Both the position numbers and the translations under genes were made by a program. Below the pieces are notes generated by a model. It was not told where the DNA came from, made no database searches, and worked only from the letters and a program-made list of their open reading frames with translations. A DNA stretch of 64,000 nt from Agrococcus jejuensis (GTDB lineage: Bacteria > Actinomycetota > Actinomycetes > Actinomycetales > Microbacteriaceae): assembly GCF_900099705.1 (NCBI RefSeq), contig NZ_LT629695.1, positions 1,364,001-1,428,000 on the forward strand, in the 5' to 3' direction. Of the stretch, positions 1-8,530 are shown piece after piece (the first letter of the stretch is position 1; every line of letters starts with the position of its first letter).

Positions 1-30
1 CGACGCGTCAGTGCCGATCGAGGTACGTGA
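1..30 (+). CDS. Possible 3' tail of an upstream gene
   Basis: The first reading frame is open from the window edge to a TGA at 28-30, which would encode a short tail ending RGT. The next gene's Shine-Dalgarno follows at once, so an upstream member of the same operon (drmA would fit) could end here. Ten codons are too few to identify anything. Confidence 0.3.
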   Translation, partial: RRVSADRGT

Positions 31-47
31 GCCTGGAGGAACGTTCA

Positions 48-1865
48 ATGAAGCGGATTGAGCATGAGCTGAGGCTCAGCGAGACGGTCCGGCCGTACGG
101 CGTCGGGAGCATCGTCGACGTCTCAGGTGCGTCGCTCGTCGCCCCAGACACGTCGTGGTGGAAGCCATCGAACGCGCCGCTGCTTCGATGCGAGCGGTTG
201 GAGGCGGAGCTCTCGGATGGCGAGCTGAGGATGGCACCGTATGTGGCTGACCGCCCGGGAGCGCGAACCTATCGACTGGAGTACCGACGGTTTCCTGAGT
301 GGCGCTTCTGCGATCGTTGCGCCCGACTCTCGCGGCAGACCGGCAGCGACAAGGGCTCGTTCACGAATCGCTGTCAGGAGTGCCGAGGGGGGCTCGTGCC
401 AGTCCGCTTCGTGGCGATGTGCGAGGGCGGCAGCCACGTTCAGGACATTCAATGGTTCGCGTGGGTCCACCGAGGTCGCACAGCTTCCGCGGAGCACCGC
501 CAGTGCCGACCGGACAACACGCTTCGACTGCGTCGTGTCCCGGGAGCCGGGGAGAGTCTGGCGGGCCTCGTGGCGTCGTGCGACCGATGCAGCCGGAGCC
601 GTTCGCTGAGCGAGGTCATCGGGTCCGAAGCGCTCACCATCGACGGCTTCTCTTGCTTCGGCAAGCAGCCTTGGCAGTCGACGAAGACCGACTGCCCGCG
701 TCCGCTCCGCGCCGTCCTGCGGACTTCGACATCGGGCTACCTGGCCGACACGCTCACCGCGTTGGATATTCCTGAGGAGCAGGAGCAGTCGGCGAAGAGC
801 GCGGAGGCGATCCGACAGCATGCCTTCTTCGCGAAGCTGCAGGCAGATCCCCACGGGCCATTCGGCGATGCCTTGGTCGAGATGATCGCGCAGGAGACGG
901 GCCTCGAAGCGGACATCGTGCGCGCAGTAGCCGAGTCGGGAACATCGTCCTCTCCCGATGCCGTGCGACGCCTGAAGGCGGGCGAGTGGTCGGCCTTCGT
1001 CAGCAGGCTTGAAGTGCAGCAGGACGAGCACGATCCCGAGTTCATCGTGCGTAGGACGGCCAGGTCCAGCGAGGTCGAGGCAGCAGGATCGGTCGCGCTT
1101 GCGCAGCGAATCCGCACGTTTGGGGCGGTCGATCGAGTCCGCGTGGTCTCAGCGCTGCGGGGCTTCCGCCGAGTTTCCGAAGACGCCGAATACGTCTCGG
1201 CGGACCTCCGGCAGGTGCAGTCCGCCAAGAAGATCTATCCGTCGATGGAGCAGTTCGGCGAGGGCATCATCATGACCTTCGACGAGGGAGCGCTCGCGGA
1301 CTGGGAGTCTCATCCCCTCGTGCAGCGGCGGGTGCGTGATCTGGCCCAGGCAGCGAACGTCGCGATGGACAGCGCACGGCTGCCGGATGTCACGCCGCGT
1401 TGGGTTGCGTTGCATACCCTCTCCCACCTGCTCCTTCGGCGCCTTGCGTTCGCAAGCGGCTACACGAGCGCGTCCCTGTCCGAACGCATCTACGCACACG
1501 GCAGCGAGAGCGACCCGGAGGCGGGAATCTTCATCTACACGGCGTCAGGCGATGCGCAAGGGACGCTGGGCGGCCTGGCTCGCCTTGCGCGCCCGAGGAA
1601 CTTCATCGGCGTACTGCTCGAGGCTCTTGAGGACGCCGAGGTCTGCTCCAACGACCCGGTCTGCTTGGAGAGCGGTCAGGCCGCGGTGCGCGCGAACCTG
1701 GCCGCGTGTCACGGGTGTGCACTGGTCGCCGAGACGTCGTGCGAAGTCAACAACCGCTTCCTCGACCGCGCGTTGCTCCTCGGCGGTGCAGGCATCGCCG
1801 ACTTCGAGGCGATGCCGGGCCTGCTGGAGCGCGTCGTGTCGGAGTCGCGGACGATGTTCGCCTAG
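48..1865 (+). CDS. drmB: DrmB-like DUF1998 protein of a DISARM defence system
   Basis: A protein of 605 aa resembling DrmB, the DUF1998 component of the DISARM anti-phage system, which works with the helicase DrmA and a DNA methyltransferase. Two Cys pairs near residues 88-111 (FCDRC and CQEC) look like a zinc site. The C-terminus carries the DUF1998 hallmark: DPVCLE, then CHGCALVAETSCE, then NRFLDRALL. ATG 48 is chosen because GGAGGA lies at 35-40, 7 nt upstream; an in-frame GTG at 27 has no such site. A cytosine methyltransferase follows after 49 bp. The family call is strong. Whether a complete DISARM exists depends on sequence left of the window. Confidence 0.85.
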   Translation: MKRIEHELRLSETVRPYGVGSIVDVSGASLVAPDTSWWKPSNAPLLRCERLEAELSDGELRMAPYVADRPGARTYRLEYRRFPEWRFCDRCARLSRQTGSDKGSFTNRCQECRGGLVPVRFVAMCEGGSHVQDIQWFAWVHRGRTASAEHRQCRPDNTLRLRRVPGAGESLAGLVASCDRCSRSRSLSEVIGSEALTIDGFSCFGKQPWQSTKTDCPRPLRAVLRTSTSGYLADTLTALDIPEEQEQSAKSAEAIRQHAFFAKLQADPHGPFGDALVEMIAQETGLEADIVRAVAESGTSSSPDAVRRLKAGEWSAFVSRLEVQQDEHDPEFIVRRTARSSEVEAAGSVALAQRIRTFGAVDRVRVVSALRGFRRVSEDAEYVSADLRQVQSAKKIYPSMEQFGEGIIMTFDEGALADWESHPLVQRRVRDLAQAANVAMDSARLPDVTPRWVALHTLSHLLLRRLAFASGYTSASLSERIYAHGSESDPEAGIFIYTASGDAQGTLGGLARLARPRNFIGVLLEALEDAEVCSNDPVCLESGQAAVRANLAACHGCALVAETSCEVNNRFLDRALLLGGAGIADFEAMPGLLERVVSESRTMFA

Positions 1866-1914
1866 CGCCGGCGTGCCCGCCGGCAGTGTCCTCGGACCGC
1901 ATTACATTGACTCT

Positions 1915-2988
1915 GTGCCCGACTCGATCCACGTCCTCGACCTCTTCGCCGGGGCCGGGGGCCTGACCCGCGGATTCCACGAGGCGTCACCACGTTTCAG
2001 GTCCGTGGCCGCTGTCGAGTTCGATGCCGCCGCCGCCGCCGCGTTCTCGCGGAACTTCAGCGAGGCGGCCGTGCACCCGATGGACATTCGCGCTTGGCTC
2101 GACGAAGGTGGCGCCACCGTTGGCATGGCGAAGGTCATCGTTGGCGGCCCGCCCTGCCAAGGTTTCTCGACGCTGGGAAAGCGAAAGGTTGACGACGAGC
2201 GGAACGAGCTCTGGCGCCAGTACGAGCGAACCATCCTCGCCGTTCAGCCCGAGTACTTCGTCGTCGAGAACGTCGCCGCGTTCGAGAAGTCCCCGCAGTT
2301 CGAGCAGTTCCAAGCCTCGACCGACGGAGGCGAGCTCAAGGACTATGCGTTCAAATCGGGGATCCTCAACGCGGCCGACTTCGGCGCACCCCAGGCCCGC
2401 AAGCGAGCGATCCTGATCGGACACCACCGCGACCTTCCGTTCCCTGGTTGGCCCACGCCGACGCACAAGGGAAGGCACGTGACCGTGTCGGAAGCACTCG
2501 CCAGCATCCCAGAGCCCACGGACGGCATCGACCTCCCTGATCACCGGACCATCGACTTCGCTGGCCGCACGTTCAGGGGCTCATTCACCGCGTCAGAACT
2601 CCACTTGTCTCGCAATTACACGGACCTGTCGCGGCGCCGGTTTGCTGCCATCCCGCCAGGTGGCAACCGGTTCGACCTGCCCGACGACCTGAAGGCGAAG
2701 TGCTGGATCGGGCACACGTCAGGTTCCGGCGATGTCATGGGCAGGTTGCATCTGCACCGACCGTCCGTGACCATCCGCACGGAGTTCTTCAAGCCGGAGA
2801 AGGGCCGCTACCTGCACCCGCGAGCGAACCGAGCCATCACGCATCGCGAAGCCGCCCGCCTACAGGGATTCCCCGACAGCCATCGATTCGTGGGATCGAA
2901 GACCGAGATGGCGCGTCAGATCGGCAACGCCGTCCCTGTTCAGCTCGGAGCCGCGATCGCCAGGAATCTAGAGGTAGCACTGCGGTAA
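1915..2988 (+). CDS. C5-cytosine DNA methyltransferase (DrmMII-like)
   Basis: A 357-aa C5-cytosine methyltransferase that moves a methyl group from SAM to cytosine in DNA. The motifs are present in order: motif I LDLFAGAGGL near the N-terminus, the catalytic loop GGPPCQGFS with its Cys, ENV, QARKR, and the C-terminal QIGNAVPVQLG. The likely start is GTG 1915, just before motif I; GTG 1873 is an in-frame alternative. It lies 49 bp after drmB. In class 2 DISARM the self-marking enzyme is of this type (DrmMII), so that role is inferred from context; a restriction-modification role cannot be excluded. No drmC-like phospholipase D gene follows. Confidence 0.9.
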   Translation: MPDSIHVLDLFAGAGGLTRGFHEASPRFRSVAAVEFDAAAAAAFSRNFSEAAVHPMDIRAWLDEGGATVGMAKVIVGGPPCQGFSTLGKRKVDDERNELWRQYERTILAVQPEYFVVENVAAFEKSPQFEQFQASTDGGELKDYAFKSGILNAADFGAPQARKRAILIGHHRDLPFPGWPTPTHKGRHVTVSEALASIPEPTDGIDLPDHRTIDFAGRTFRGSFTASELHLSRNYTDLSRRRFAAIPPGGNRFDLPDDLKAKCWIGHTSGSGDVMGRLHLHRPSVTIRTEFFKPEKGRYLHPRANRAITHREAARLQGFPDSHRFVGSKTEMARQIGNAVPVQLGAAIARNLEVALR

Positions 2989-3083
2989 GGGCTCGCAGAC
3001 ACCGAGGCGCGCAAACGCACGCGGGACGACAACCATAGCCAAGCCCGTTGCGGAGTACCGCGACGGGCAACGACTCGACTGGC

Positions 3084-4811
3084 CTACCTGCCGTCGACGG
3101 TGGCGATGGTTGTGCGAAGACGCTCCCGCAGCGCCGGGTCGACGACGTAGACATACGTCCCGCGCATCCCGCGCGTCAGCAACACGGAGTACACGTTGCG
3201 CACGAACTCCAGCAGGTCGGCGTCGGAGTAGACGATCCCGAGTTTCGGGTTGTTCTCGGCGCCTTTCTTGTCGAAGTAGCGCTCGCGCACGAACTGCACC
3301 CGGCCGTCGGGCGCGAGGCTCACCTCCGGACCGATGATCACGCCGGCGTAGTTGAGGTCGTAGCCCTGCACCGTGTGGATCGACCCGACCTCGTCACGTG
3401 AGGTCGGGGAGTTGATCCAATCGGTCGCGGTCACGTTCCACCGCATCCGCTCGCCATCGAGCTCGATGTCGTAGGCCGTCGGGTCCTTCTTCGACGCCCA
3501 CGGCCAGGCGTAGCCGGCGACCAGTCGCGCGAGACCGACCTCGTCATCCCGCTTCCGGATCTCGCGGCGCATCGCGCCAAGGTCGTCGAAGACTCGCAGG
3601 TCGTAGTCACGGAAGGAGGTTGGCGCAGGGGGATCGTCGCCCAACAGCGCACGGGTGAACCCGACGTAGTCCTCACCCGCTGCCACCCGCATCTGCGACG
3701 TCAGCGGGTAGAGGCGATCATCTCGCCGCGCCTCGTCGACGAGCGCGGCAGTCGTAGCAGCGGGAAGGTCGGCAGGACGCACGCTCTGCGCGCGGTCGAG
3801 CATGAGGATGACGTGCTTCGCCTTCGCCTGAATCCAGTCGAGCTGCGTCTTGGAGGCGTCGTCGAATCCGAAGAGCCGCTCGGTGATCTGCTGGAATTGC
3901 TTGTTCTTCGGCCCGGACGGCTGGTTCGCGCGCTGGTTGAGCCGATGCGCCTCGTCGACGACGAGGATGTCGAAGTCGTGCTCGCTGTTGCCGACCTGGA
4001 ATGGGGTGAGCACCATCCCAGGATGCAGTCCAGGCGTCTTCTTGAACACCCGCTGGACCGAGGTCCGCAACGACTGCTGCGGGATGACGAAGCCGATGCG
4101 GCGACCGGCGATCACATCCGCGTAGCCCTCGGCGAAGAACTCCGCGAACATCGAGTCCCGGTCGAGGTCCTCCGTGCGAGGCCGGTCGGCGATGTCGCGA
4201 AGCAGCTTGATCAGGTAGATCGCGACGATCGTCTTGCCGGTGCCAGGCGCGCCCTGGATCACGCTCGTGGTGCGCCGCTCTGACCCGAGGTCGGCGAACA
4301 GTCCCTCGAGGATGTCCTCGACGGCGATCGCCTGCTCATGCGTGAGCGCCTTGAAGGGCGACAGCTTGAAGAGGTCGCTGTTGCGGATCTCGGGAATGCT
4401 GCGCTCGAAGAGCCCGTCATCGCGCAGCTGCTCGAAGATCTCGCGGAAGGTCCCCTGGTATCGCTCGCGGTCGTAGTAGTCGGCGTCGATGATGCCGTCG
4501 TTGCGATTCAGCACCCGATACTTGCCTTCGCCGCTGAATAGGCCGATGAGGTAGGACTCGAGGTCGAGGCACACTGACTTGTTGAACTTGGGGTCCATGA
4601 CGACTCGCATGGATTCGAGGTGGCGCTTCTCAGGCGCTGCCCGATGCTGCTTCGCCCGGCTCGCCATGTTCAGCGACTCGCCGATGTAGACGTCTCCGCC
4701 GCCGTTGAGCGTGTAGACGACCGGCCAGTTCGCTGCCTTCGGGTGCGCCTTCGCCCATGCCTGCACCTGCTCGTCGACGAACGGCAGGCGTTCGATCTCA
4801 AAGCCGGTCAT
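3084..4811 (-). CDS. GIY-YIG nuclease fused to DUF2075 helicase-like P-loop protein
   Basis: A 575-aa two-domain protein. Residues about 30-105 match a GIY-YIG endonuclease: VVYTL and VYIGES, an Arg in ASRAKQH, a Glu in DLESYL and an Asn in VLNRN. Residues about 150-575 match DUF2075, a Schlafen/SF1-like ATPase, with Walker A GAPGTGKT at 187-194, DEAH at 286-289, SQMR, a TVQGYDLNYAG motif and LLTRGMRG near the end. It overlaps the upstream MazG-type gene by 14 bp, so the two are probably translated together. It lies tail to tail with the DISARM-like genes. A nucleic-acid defence role is inferred, not shown. Confidence 0.88.
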   Translation of the reverse strand: MTGFEIERLPFVDEQVQAWAKAHPKAANWPVVYTLNGGGDVYIGESLNMASRAKQHRAAPEKRHLESMRVVMDPKFNKSVCLDLESYLIGLFSGEGKYRVLNRNDGIIDADYYDRERYQGTFREIFEQLRDDGLFERSIPEIRNSDLFKLSPFKALTHEQAIAVEDILEGLFADLGSERRTTSVIQGAPGTGKTIVAIYLIKLLRDIADRPRTEDLDRDSMFAEFFAEGYADVIAGRRIGFVIPQQSLRTSVQRVFKKTPGLHPGMVLTPFQVGNSEHDFDILVVDEAHRLNQRANQPSGPKNKQFQQITERLFGFDDASKTQLDWIQAKAKHVILMLDRAQSVRPADLPAATTAALVDEARRDDRLYPLTSQMRVAAGEDYVGFTRALLGDDPPAPTSFRDYDLRVFDDLGAMRREIRKRDDEVGLARLVAGYAWPWASKKDPTAYDIELDGERMRWNVTATDWINSPTSRDEVGSIHTVQGYDLNYAGVIIGPEVSLAPDGRVQFVRERYFDKKGAENNPKLGIVYSDADLLEFVRNVYSVLLTRGMRGTYVYVVDPALRERLRTTIATVDGR

Positions 4812-5118
4812 GCTTCGTCATCCGCCCCTTGGCTCGCTCGACCGGGTACTTCGCCTTGGTCTTCTCGAGCTTCTCGAGCACGATCGCGTCGGGGTCGAGT
4901 CCGAGCCGGTCGGCCAGCATGAGGCAGTAGGTGAGCACGTCGGCGAGCTCTTCCTGCACCGCTTGCGCGTCGTCGCGAGGACCCCACTGGTAGCACTCGA
5001 GCAGCTCCGCGGCCTCGATCGAGATGCTCTTCGCGAGGTTCTCCGGAGTATGGAACTGCTCCCAGTCGCGCTCGGCGACCATGTCGCGGAGCGCTTGCGT
5101 CACCGAGTCCGAAGCCAT
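4798..5118 (-). CDS. MazG-like nucleotide pyrophosphohydrolase
   Basis: A 106-aa all-alpha NTP pyrophosphatase of the MazG/RS21-C6 (dCTPase) type, which hydrolyses (d)NTPs to monophosphates. The metal-binding pattern is clear: EAAE at residues 35-38 and EELAD at 56-60. The conserved Trp residues (DWEQF, YQWGP) resemble the RS21-C6 group. It is the first gene of a two-gene unit with the GIY-YIG/DUF2075 protein and overlaps it by 14 bp. House-cleaning of damaged nucleotides is the usual role. Next to a nuclease-helicase, nucleotide depletion during infection is a plausible alternative. Confidence 0.88.
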   Translation of the reverse strand: MASDSVTQALRDMVAERDWEQFHTPENLAKSISIEAAELLECYQWGPRDDAQAVQEELADVLTYCLMLADRLGLDPDAIVLEKLEKTKAKYPVERAKGRMTKHDRL

Positions 5119-5255
5119 GCGCCCACGCTAGGACACGCGCCGGATGAGTTGGTGGATGCGAATCAGAGTTCTCCACAGGCCAGCGCAAATCCCCTCGCGG
5201 CCATCGCGACCCGGCGTATCCTGCCCACAGGACTCACCGACGAGGGGACACGCCG

Positions 5256-5792
5256 ATGGGAACGCTCGACCGGCTCACCGCCGCGCAGGGATCCACCAAG
5301 CGCGACGTCGCAGCCATGACCACCGCGATCGCAGAGCGCGACGCGGACGCACCCGTGCGCGCCGTCTTCCGCGAGGACCGCTACGGGCTCTTCGAGTACG
5401 CGGGCACGGTCGCGACCGTGTCCGACGGGTCGCGCCTGCTCGCGGCTCGCGCGTTCGACTCCGGCACCGGCAAGCCGACCACTCCCCTCCGCGCGTTCGA
5501 GGCGCTCGAGACGCTCGGCGACCTCGACGGCGATGCCGTCGACGCGAACGACCTCGCCCACGGCGACCTCGCATCCGCCCGCCTCGAGCACTCGCTCTAC
5601 GGGCAGTTCGACGTCACGGGCGTCGCACTCCAGACGCCCGACGGCAGCCGCACGCTCATCGGCGAGTGGATCGTCGCCGACGGGGGCAAGCCCGCGCCGA
5701 CGGTGACCGAGGTGCGCCGGATCGCGAGCGCCGGCGACCACGACATCGCGGTGCCATCGCAGCTCGCACACGTCGAGACGGACGTGGTCTGA
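5256..5792 (+). CDS. Hypothetical protein, 178 aa
   Basis: Not recognised. The protein is soluble and acidic, without Cys, signal peptide or membrane segment. It reads as a mixed alpha/beta chain with one Trp (GEWIV). The start at 5256 is supported by GAGGGG at 5242-5247. The next gene begins 2 bp after its stop, so the two probably form a unit. Both lie just outside the defence-like genes, on the opposite strand from the MazG gene. Confidence 0.7.
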   Translation: MGTLDRLTAAQGSTKRDVAAMTTAIAERDADAPVRAVFREDRYGLFEYAGTVATVSDGSRLLAARAFDSGTGKPTTPLRAFEALETLGDLDGDAVDANDLAHGDLASARLEHSLYGQFDVTGVALQTPDGSRTLIGEWIVADGGKPAPTVTEVRRIASAGDHDIAVPSQLAHVETDVV

Positions 5793-5794
5793 TC

Positions 5795-6238
5795 ATGGCC
5801 GCGCGCGCGAAGACCGTCGACCCTCCGCTGTCGACCGGCCCGATCCGCGTCAACAGCGACCAGCACTACGTTCTCTCCCTCTGCGAGCAGATCGTCGGCC
5901 GCCGCGCGCTGCGCGAGTTCTCGTTCGACTGGCTGCGCGCGGACCCGGATGCGCGCGGCACCCGCCGCAAGCTGCCGGTCGACGCCTACTGGCCTGAGTT
6001 CGCGGCCGCTGCGCAGTACTTCGCCGGCCCGATCATCCCCGACCTCAAGACCGCGTCGGAGCGCACGCTGCAGCGCATCGCCTACGACCAGCGTCGCCGC
6101 ACCGAGTGCGCTCGCTACCGCATCCAGCTGGTCGAGATCTCGAGCGAGCAGCTCGCCCACCGCGGCACGAAGCTGCTGCGCGACGTCGAGCACGACCTCG
6201 CCGTGCTGCGACCGCTCGTCGCGGCTGCGATGCCGTAG
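5795..6238 (+). CDS. Hypothetical protein, possible degenerate nuclease-like fold
   Basis: A 147-aa protein beginning 2 bp after the preceding stop. The order FDWLRADP, then LPVDAYWPE, then YDQRRR, then YRIQLVEIS recalls actinobacterial proteins with a PD-(D/E)XK-like layout, where a strand with Asp is followed by a charged strand. Here the second acidic residue that I would expect is not evident (AAQYFAG), so it may be inactive or the resemblance may be false. No membrane segment. It converges on the gene ending at 6251. Confidence 0.6.
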   Translation: MAARAKTVDPPLSTGPIRVNSDQHYVLSLCEQIVGRRALREFSFDWLRADPDARGTRRKLPVDAYWPEFAAAAQYFAGPIIPDLKTASERTLQRIAYDQRRRTECARYRIQLVEISSEQLAHRGTKLLRDVEHDLAVLRPLVAAAMP

Positions 6239-6250
6239 CGACCAGCGCCG

Positions 6251-6541
6251 TCAGTCGAGGTCCATCTCGTCGGCGAGCTGGCACCCGAGGATCATGTCGA
6301 CGAACGATGGATCGAGTGAGCGCGCCTCGACCGTGGAGATCGGCACGCGAACGCGTTCGTAGGAGCGCGTGTCCAGTGCCCGGCTGACGATGCGGTTGCC
6401 CCACACCGTCGAGCACAGCCGGTGGCCAGAGAGCCAGCAGGCACTTGCGACCGCCGAGCCGACAGCGACCTGGTGCCACGGCACATCCGACACCACGAGC
6501 GCCCAGCCCTCGTCGCCGTGCGAGACGGTCGTCTCACGCAT
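6251..6541 (-). CDS. Small hypothetical protein, 96 aa
   Basis: Not recognised. A 96-aa soluble protein starting MRETT with two Cys and three Trp. The ATG with its cat complement at 6539-6541 is chosen because the sequence becomes protein-like there; the longer upstream extension reads as low-complexity shadow sequence. An ATG 9 nt earlier is possible. It converges with the gene ending at 6238, leaving 12 bp between stops. Confidence 0.55.
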   Translation of the reverse strand: MRETTVSHGDEGWALVVSDVPWHQVAVGSAVASACWLSGHRLCSTVWGNRIVSRALDTRSYERVRVPISTVEARSLDPSFVDMILGCQLADEMDLD

Positions 6542-6722
6542 CCTCACCCTCCACGTCAGCAGCATCCCTGCCGACGTCAGGCAAGGATGCGACGCTACAC
6601 CCGCGAGCACGTCGTGGAAAGCAAGCAAGCAAGATTGCAAGATTGCACCGCGGCTGGATCTCACCGCCACTCGGCCGGATCGCATGGCGCGACCGGCCCA
6701 CCCCGGGTGCGATGATCGCTCC

Positions 6723-7454
6723 ATGCTGGGCGTGACGGACCTCGGCGGCTACCTCGCCGGGTTGGCCGTCATCATCCTCATGCCCGGGCCGAACTCGATG
6801 TACGTGCTGTCGGTCGCGGCCCGCCGCGGCATCCGCGCCGGCTACGTCGCTGCGTCGGGCGTCTTCCTCGGGGATGCGGTGCTCATCGTGCTCACGGCGC
6901 TTGGGGTCGCATCGGTGCTGGCGGCGAATCCGATGCTGTTCACGATTGTGCAGTGGGGCGGCGCCGCGTACCTGGCGTTCCTCGCCATCACGTCGCTGCG
7001 GGCGGCGTGGAAGCAGCTCCGCCAGCGTCGCGTGCTGCGTGCGCCCGAGGACACCTCCCCCATCGACCTCGTGCGCCTCGAGGCCGCCGGCATCGACGCG
7101 GGCGAGCTCGACGTGAGCCGCGAGGCCCTCGCGACGAAGCCGGCGAAGGTCGAGCGACCGTTCCGCCGCGCGTTCATCGTGAGCATCCTCAACCCGAAGG
7201 CGATCCTGTTCATGTTCGCCTTCTTCGTGCAGTTCGTCGACCCGACGTACGAGGCGCCGGCGCTCACGTTCGCGCTGCTCGGCGGCCTGCTCGAGCTCGG
7301 CAGCGCCCTCTATCTGACGACGCTCATCCTCGTCGGCTCGCGCCTGGCGGATGCGGTGCGCCGCCGCCCGCTCATCGCCGCCGGCGGCAACGCCGCGATC
7401 GGCACGGTCTTCCTCGGGTTCGCCGCGAAGCTGGTGACGAGCCCGCTGCACTGA
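6723..7454 (+). CDS. LysE/RhtB-family exporter (LeuE-like)
   Basis: A 243-aa inner-membrane exporter of the LysE/RhtB superfamily, which expels amino acids or similar small metabolites. The N-terminal signature MPGPNSMYVLSVAARRG and the central FIVSILNPKAILFMFAFF are typical, with about six hydrophobic segments. A longer than usual charged loop (about residues 100-145) separates the two halves, as in LeuE-type members. The start at 6723 directly precedes the first helix. The substrate cannot be told from sequence. It stands alone between convergent or unrelated genes. Confidence 0.88.
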   Translation: MLGVTDLGGYLAGLAVIILMPGPNSMYVLSVAARRGIRAGYVAASGVFLGDAVLIVLTALGVASVLAANPMLFTIVQWGGAAYLAFLAITSLRAAWKQLRQRRVLRAPEDTSPIDLVRLEAAGIDAGELDVSREALATKPAKVERPFRRAFIVSILNPKAILFMFAFFVQFVDPTYEAPALTFALLGGLLELGSALYLTTLILVGSRLADAVRRRPLIAAGGNAAIGTVFLGFAAKLVTSPLH

Positions 7455-7482
7455 GTCGACGCACGAGAGCCACGAGTCGCGA

Positions 7483-8445
7483 TCAATCCCGCAAGCTGTA
7501 CCAGCTGCTCATCACGTCGTTCGCAAGGTCTTCGGATGCCTCGTCCGTCGTGATGAGCGCGACAGCCCCGTCTCGCGCTGCCCAGATCGTGTGACTCTCG
7601 CCGCTCTGCACGTGAACTGCGTCGACGAACGCAGCATCGAGAGCCTCGGGGGACGAAGCGGCCACCATGAGCACCGGCTGCGCGTCGGCATCGCTCGAGA
7701 TTCGGCATGAGACCGTCTCCACGAATCCGCTCGTGTCGACCGAGAAGACGCCGTCCTGCGCCCCGGGGCTATGCGGGACGTCGAGGCATGGGATCTCGAC
7801 CTGCAATTCGCTGACCGTTGCCATCGCGCCAGGTTGACCACCCCACGGTTGCGCAGAGAGCGGCACCATCCTCGCGTTCCAGGCGTGGATGCCCCCAACG
7901 ACGATCAGGACGAGCGACAGCACGGCGACAGCCATGGTCGCGAGATGCGTCGCTTGACTCAAGCCGGCGGAGGTCCGTCGAGCGACCAATGCCGCCGCTC
8001 CTGCAACCATGCCGCCGACGAACGTCAGCCAGTTGGCCTGGCCGAGGAGCAGGGGAAGTCCCGCAGCCACGAGCGGAACGATCGATGCCACCGCAACCCA
8101 ATTGGTCGCTCCCCTGGGGTCAAGGGCGTGGCTCGGCCCATCCTGCTGCGGAGGCCGTGGAGGAGCCACGCTCGCGTGCACCGGCACGGCGTAGGCCAGC
8201 GACGGCGGAGGGCCGCCGAGCGCGGCATCCGGGTAGGCAGGCGACGGAGGCGGACCCTGCCGCATCGGCGCGGGCGACCACTCGCGCATCCGTCTCGCGT
8301 GCAACTGCGTCGCGACAACGTGGAAGATCGCCCAGGCCACCAAGGCGACGAGGCCAACGGCCAGCGCAAGCCAGACGAGCAGCGCAGCGAGCAGCACGGT
8401 CATCATCACCTGAATGAATCCGAGTCCCACCGAGGTCTCACGCAT
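7483..8445 (-). CDS. Membrane protein with Pro-rich SPAY segment
   Basis: Function unknown; 320 aa. Residues about 10-45 form a membrane helix, followed by a Pro-rich cytoplasmic stretch with PPPSPAY and PPPSLAY, then three further helices (about residues 120-205), then an external domain of about 110 aa with two Cys. The start at 8445 is preferred because GAGGTG lies just upstream; an ATG 21 nt earlier is possible. The Pro-rich SPAY motif recurs in the unrelated proteins at 13090-13908 and 36621-38765. The domain order suggests a cell-envelope protein. Confidence 0.7.
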   Translation of the reverse strand: MRETSVGLGFIQVMMTVLLAALLVWLALAVGLVALVAWAIFHVVATQLHARRMREWSPAPMRQGPPPSPAYPDAALGGPPPSLAYAVPVHASVAPPRPPQQDGPSHALDPRGATNWVAVASIVPLVAAGLPLLLGQANWLTFVGGMVAGAAALVARRTSAGLSQATHLATMAVAVLSLVLIVVGGIHAWNARMVPLSAQPWGGQPGAMATVSELQVEIPCLDVPHSPGAQDGVFSVDTSGFVETVSCRISSDADAQPVLMVAASSPEALDAAFVDAVHVQSGESHTIWAARDGAVALITTDEASEDLANDVMSSWYSLRD

Positions 8446-8530
8446 GCTCACCTCGACAAGCGTCATAGAGTCGCATGATCGAATCGTAGGTCACGAAGGA
8501 CCAGCGTCGATGCGGCCGACGTCTGTCGCC

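Noticed and set aside
6617..6650. Short GCAA-type tandem repeat (gcaagcaagcaagattgcaag)
   Set aside because: Only a few units in a 180-bp intergenic region, with no gene frame depending on it; a phase-variation role is not supported.
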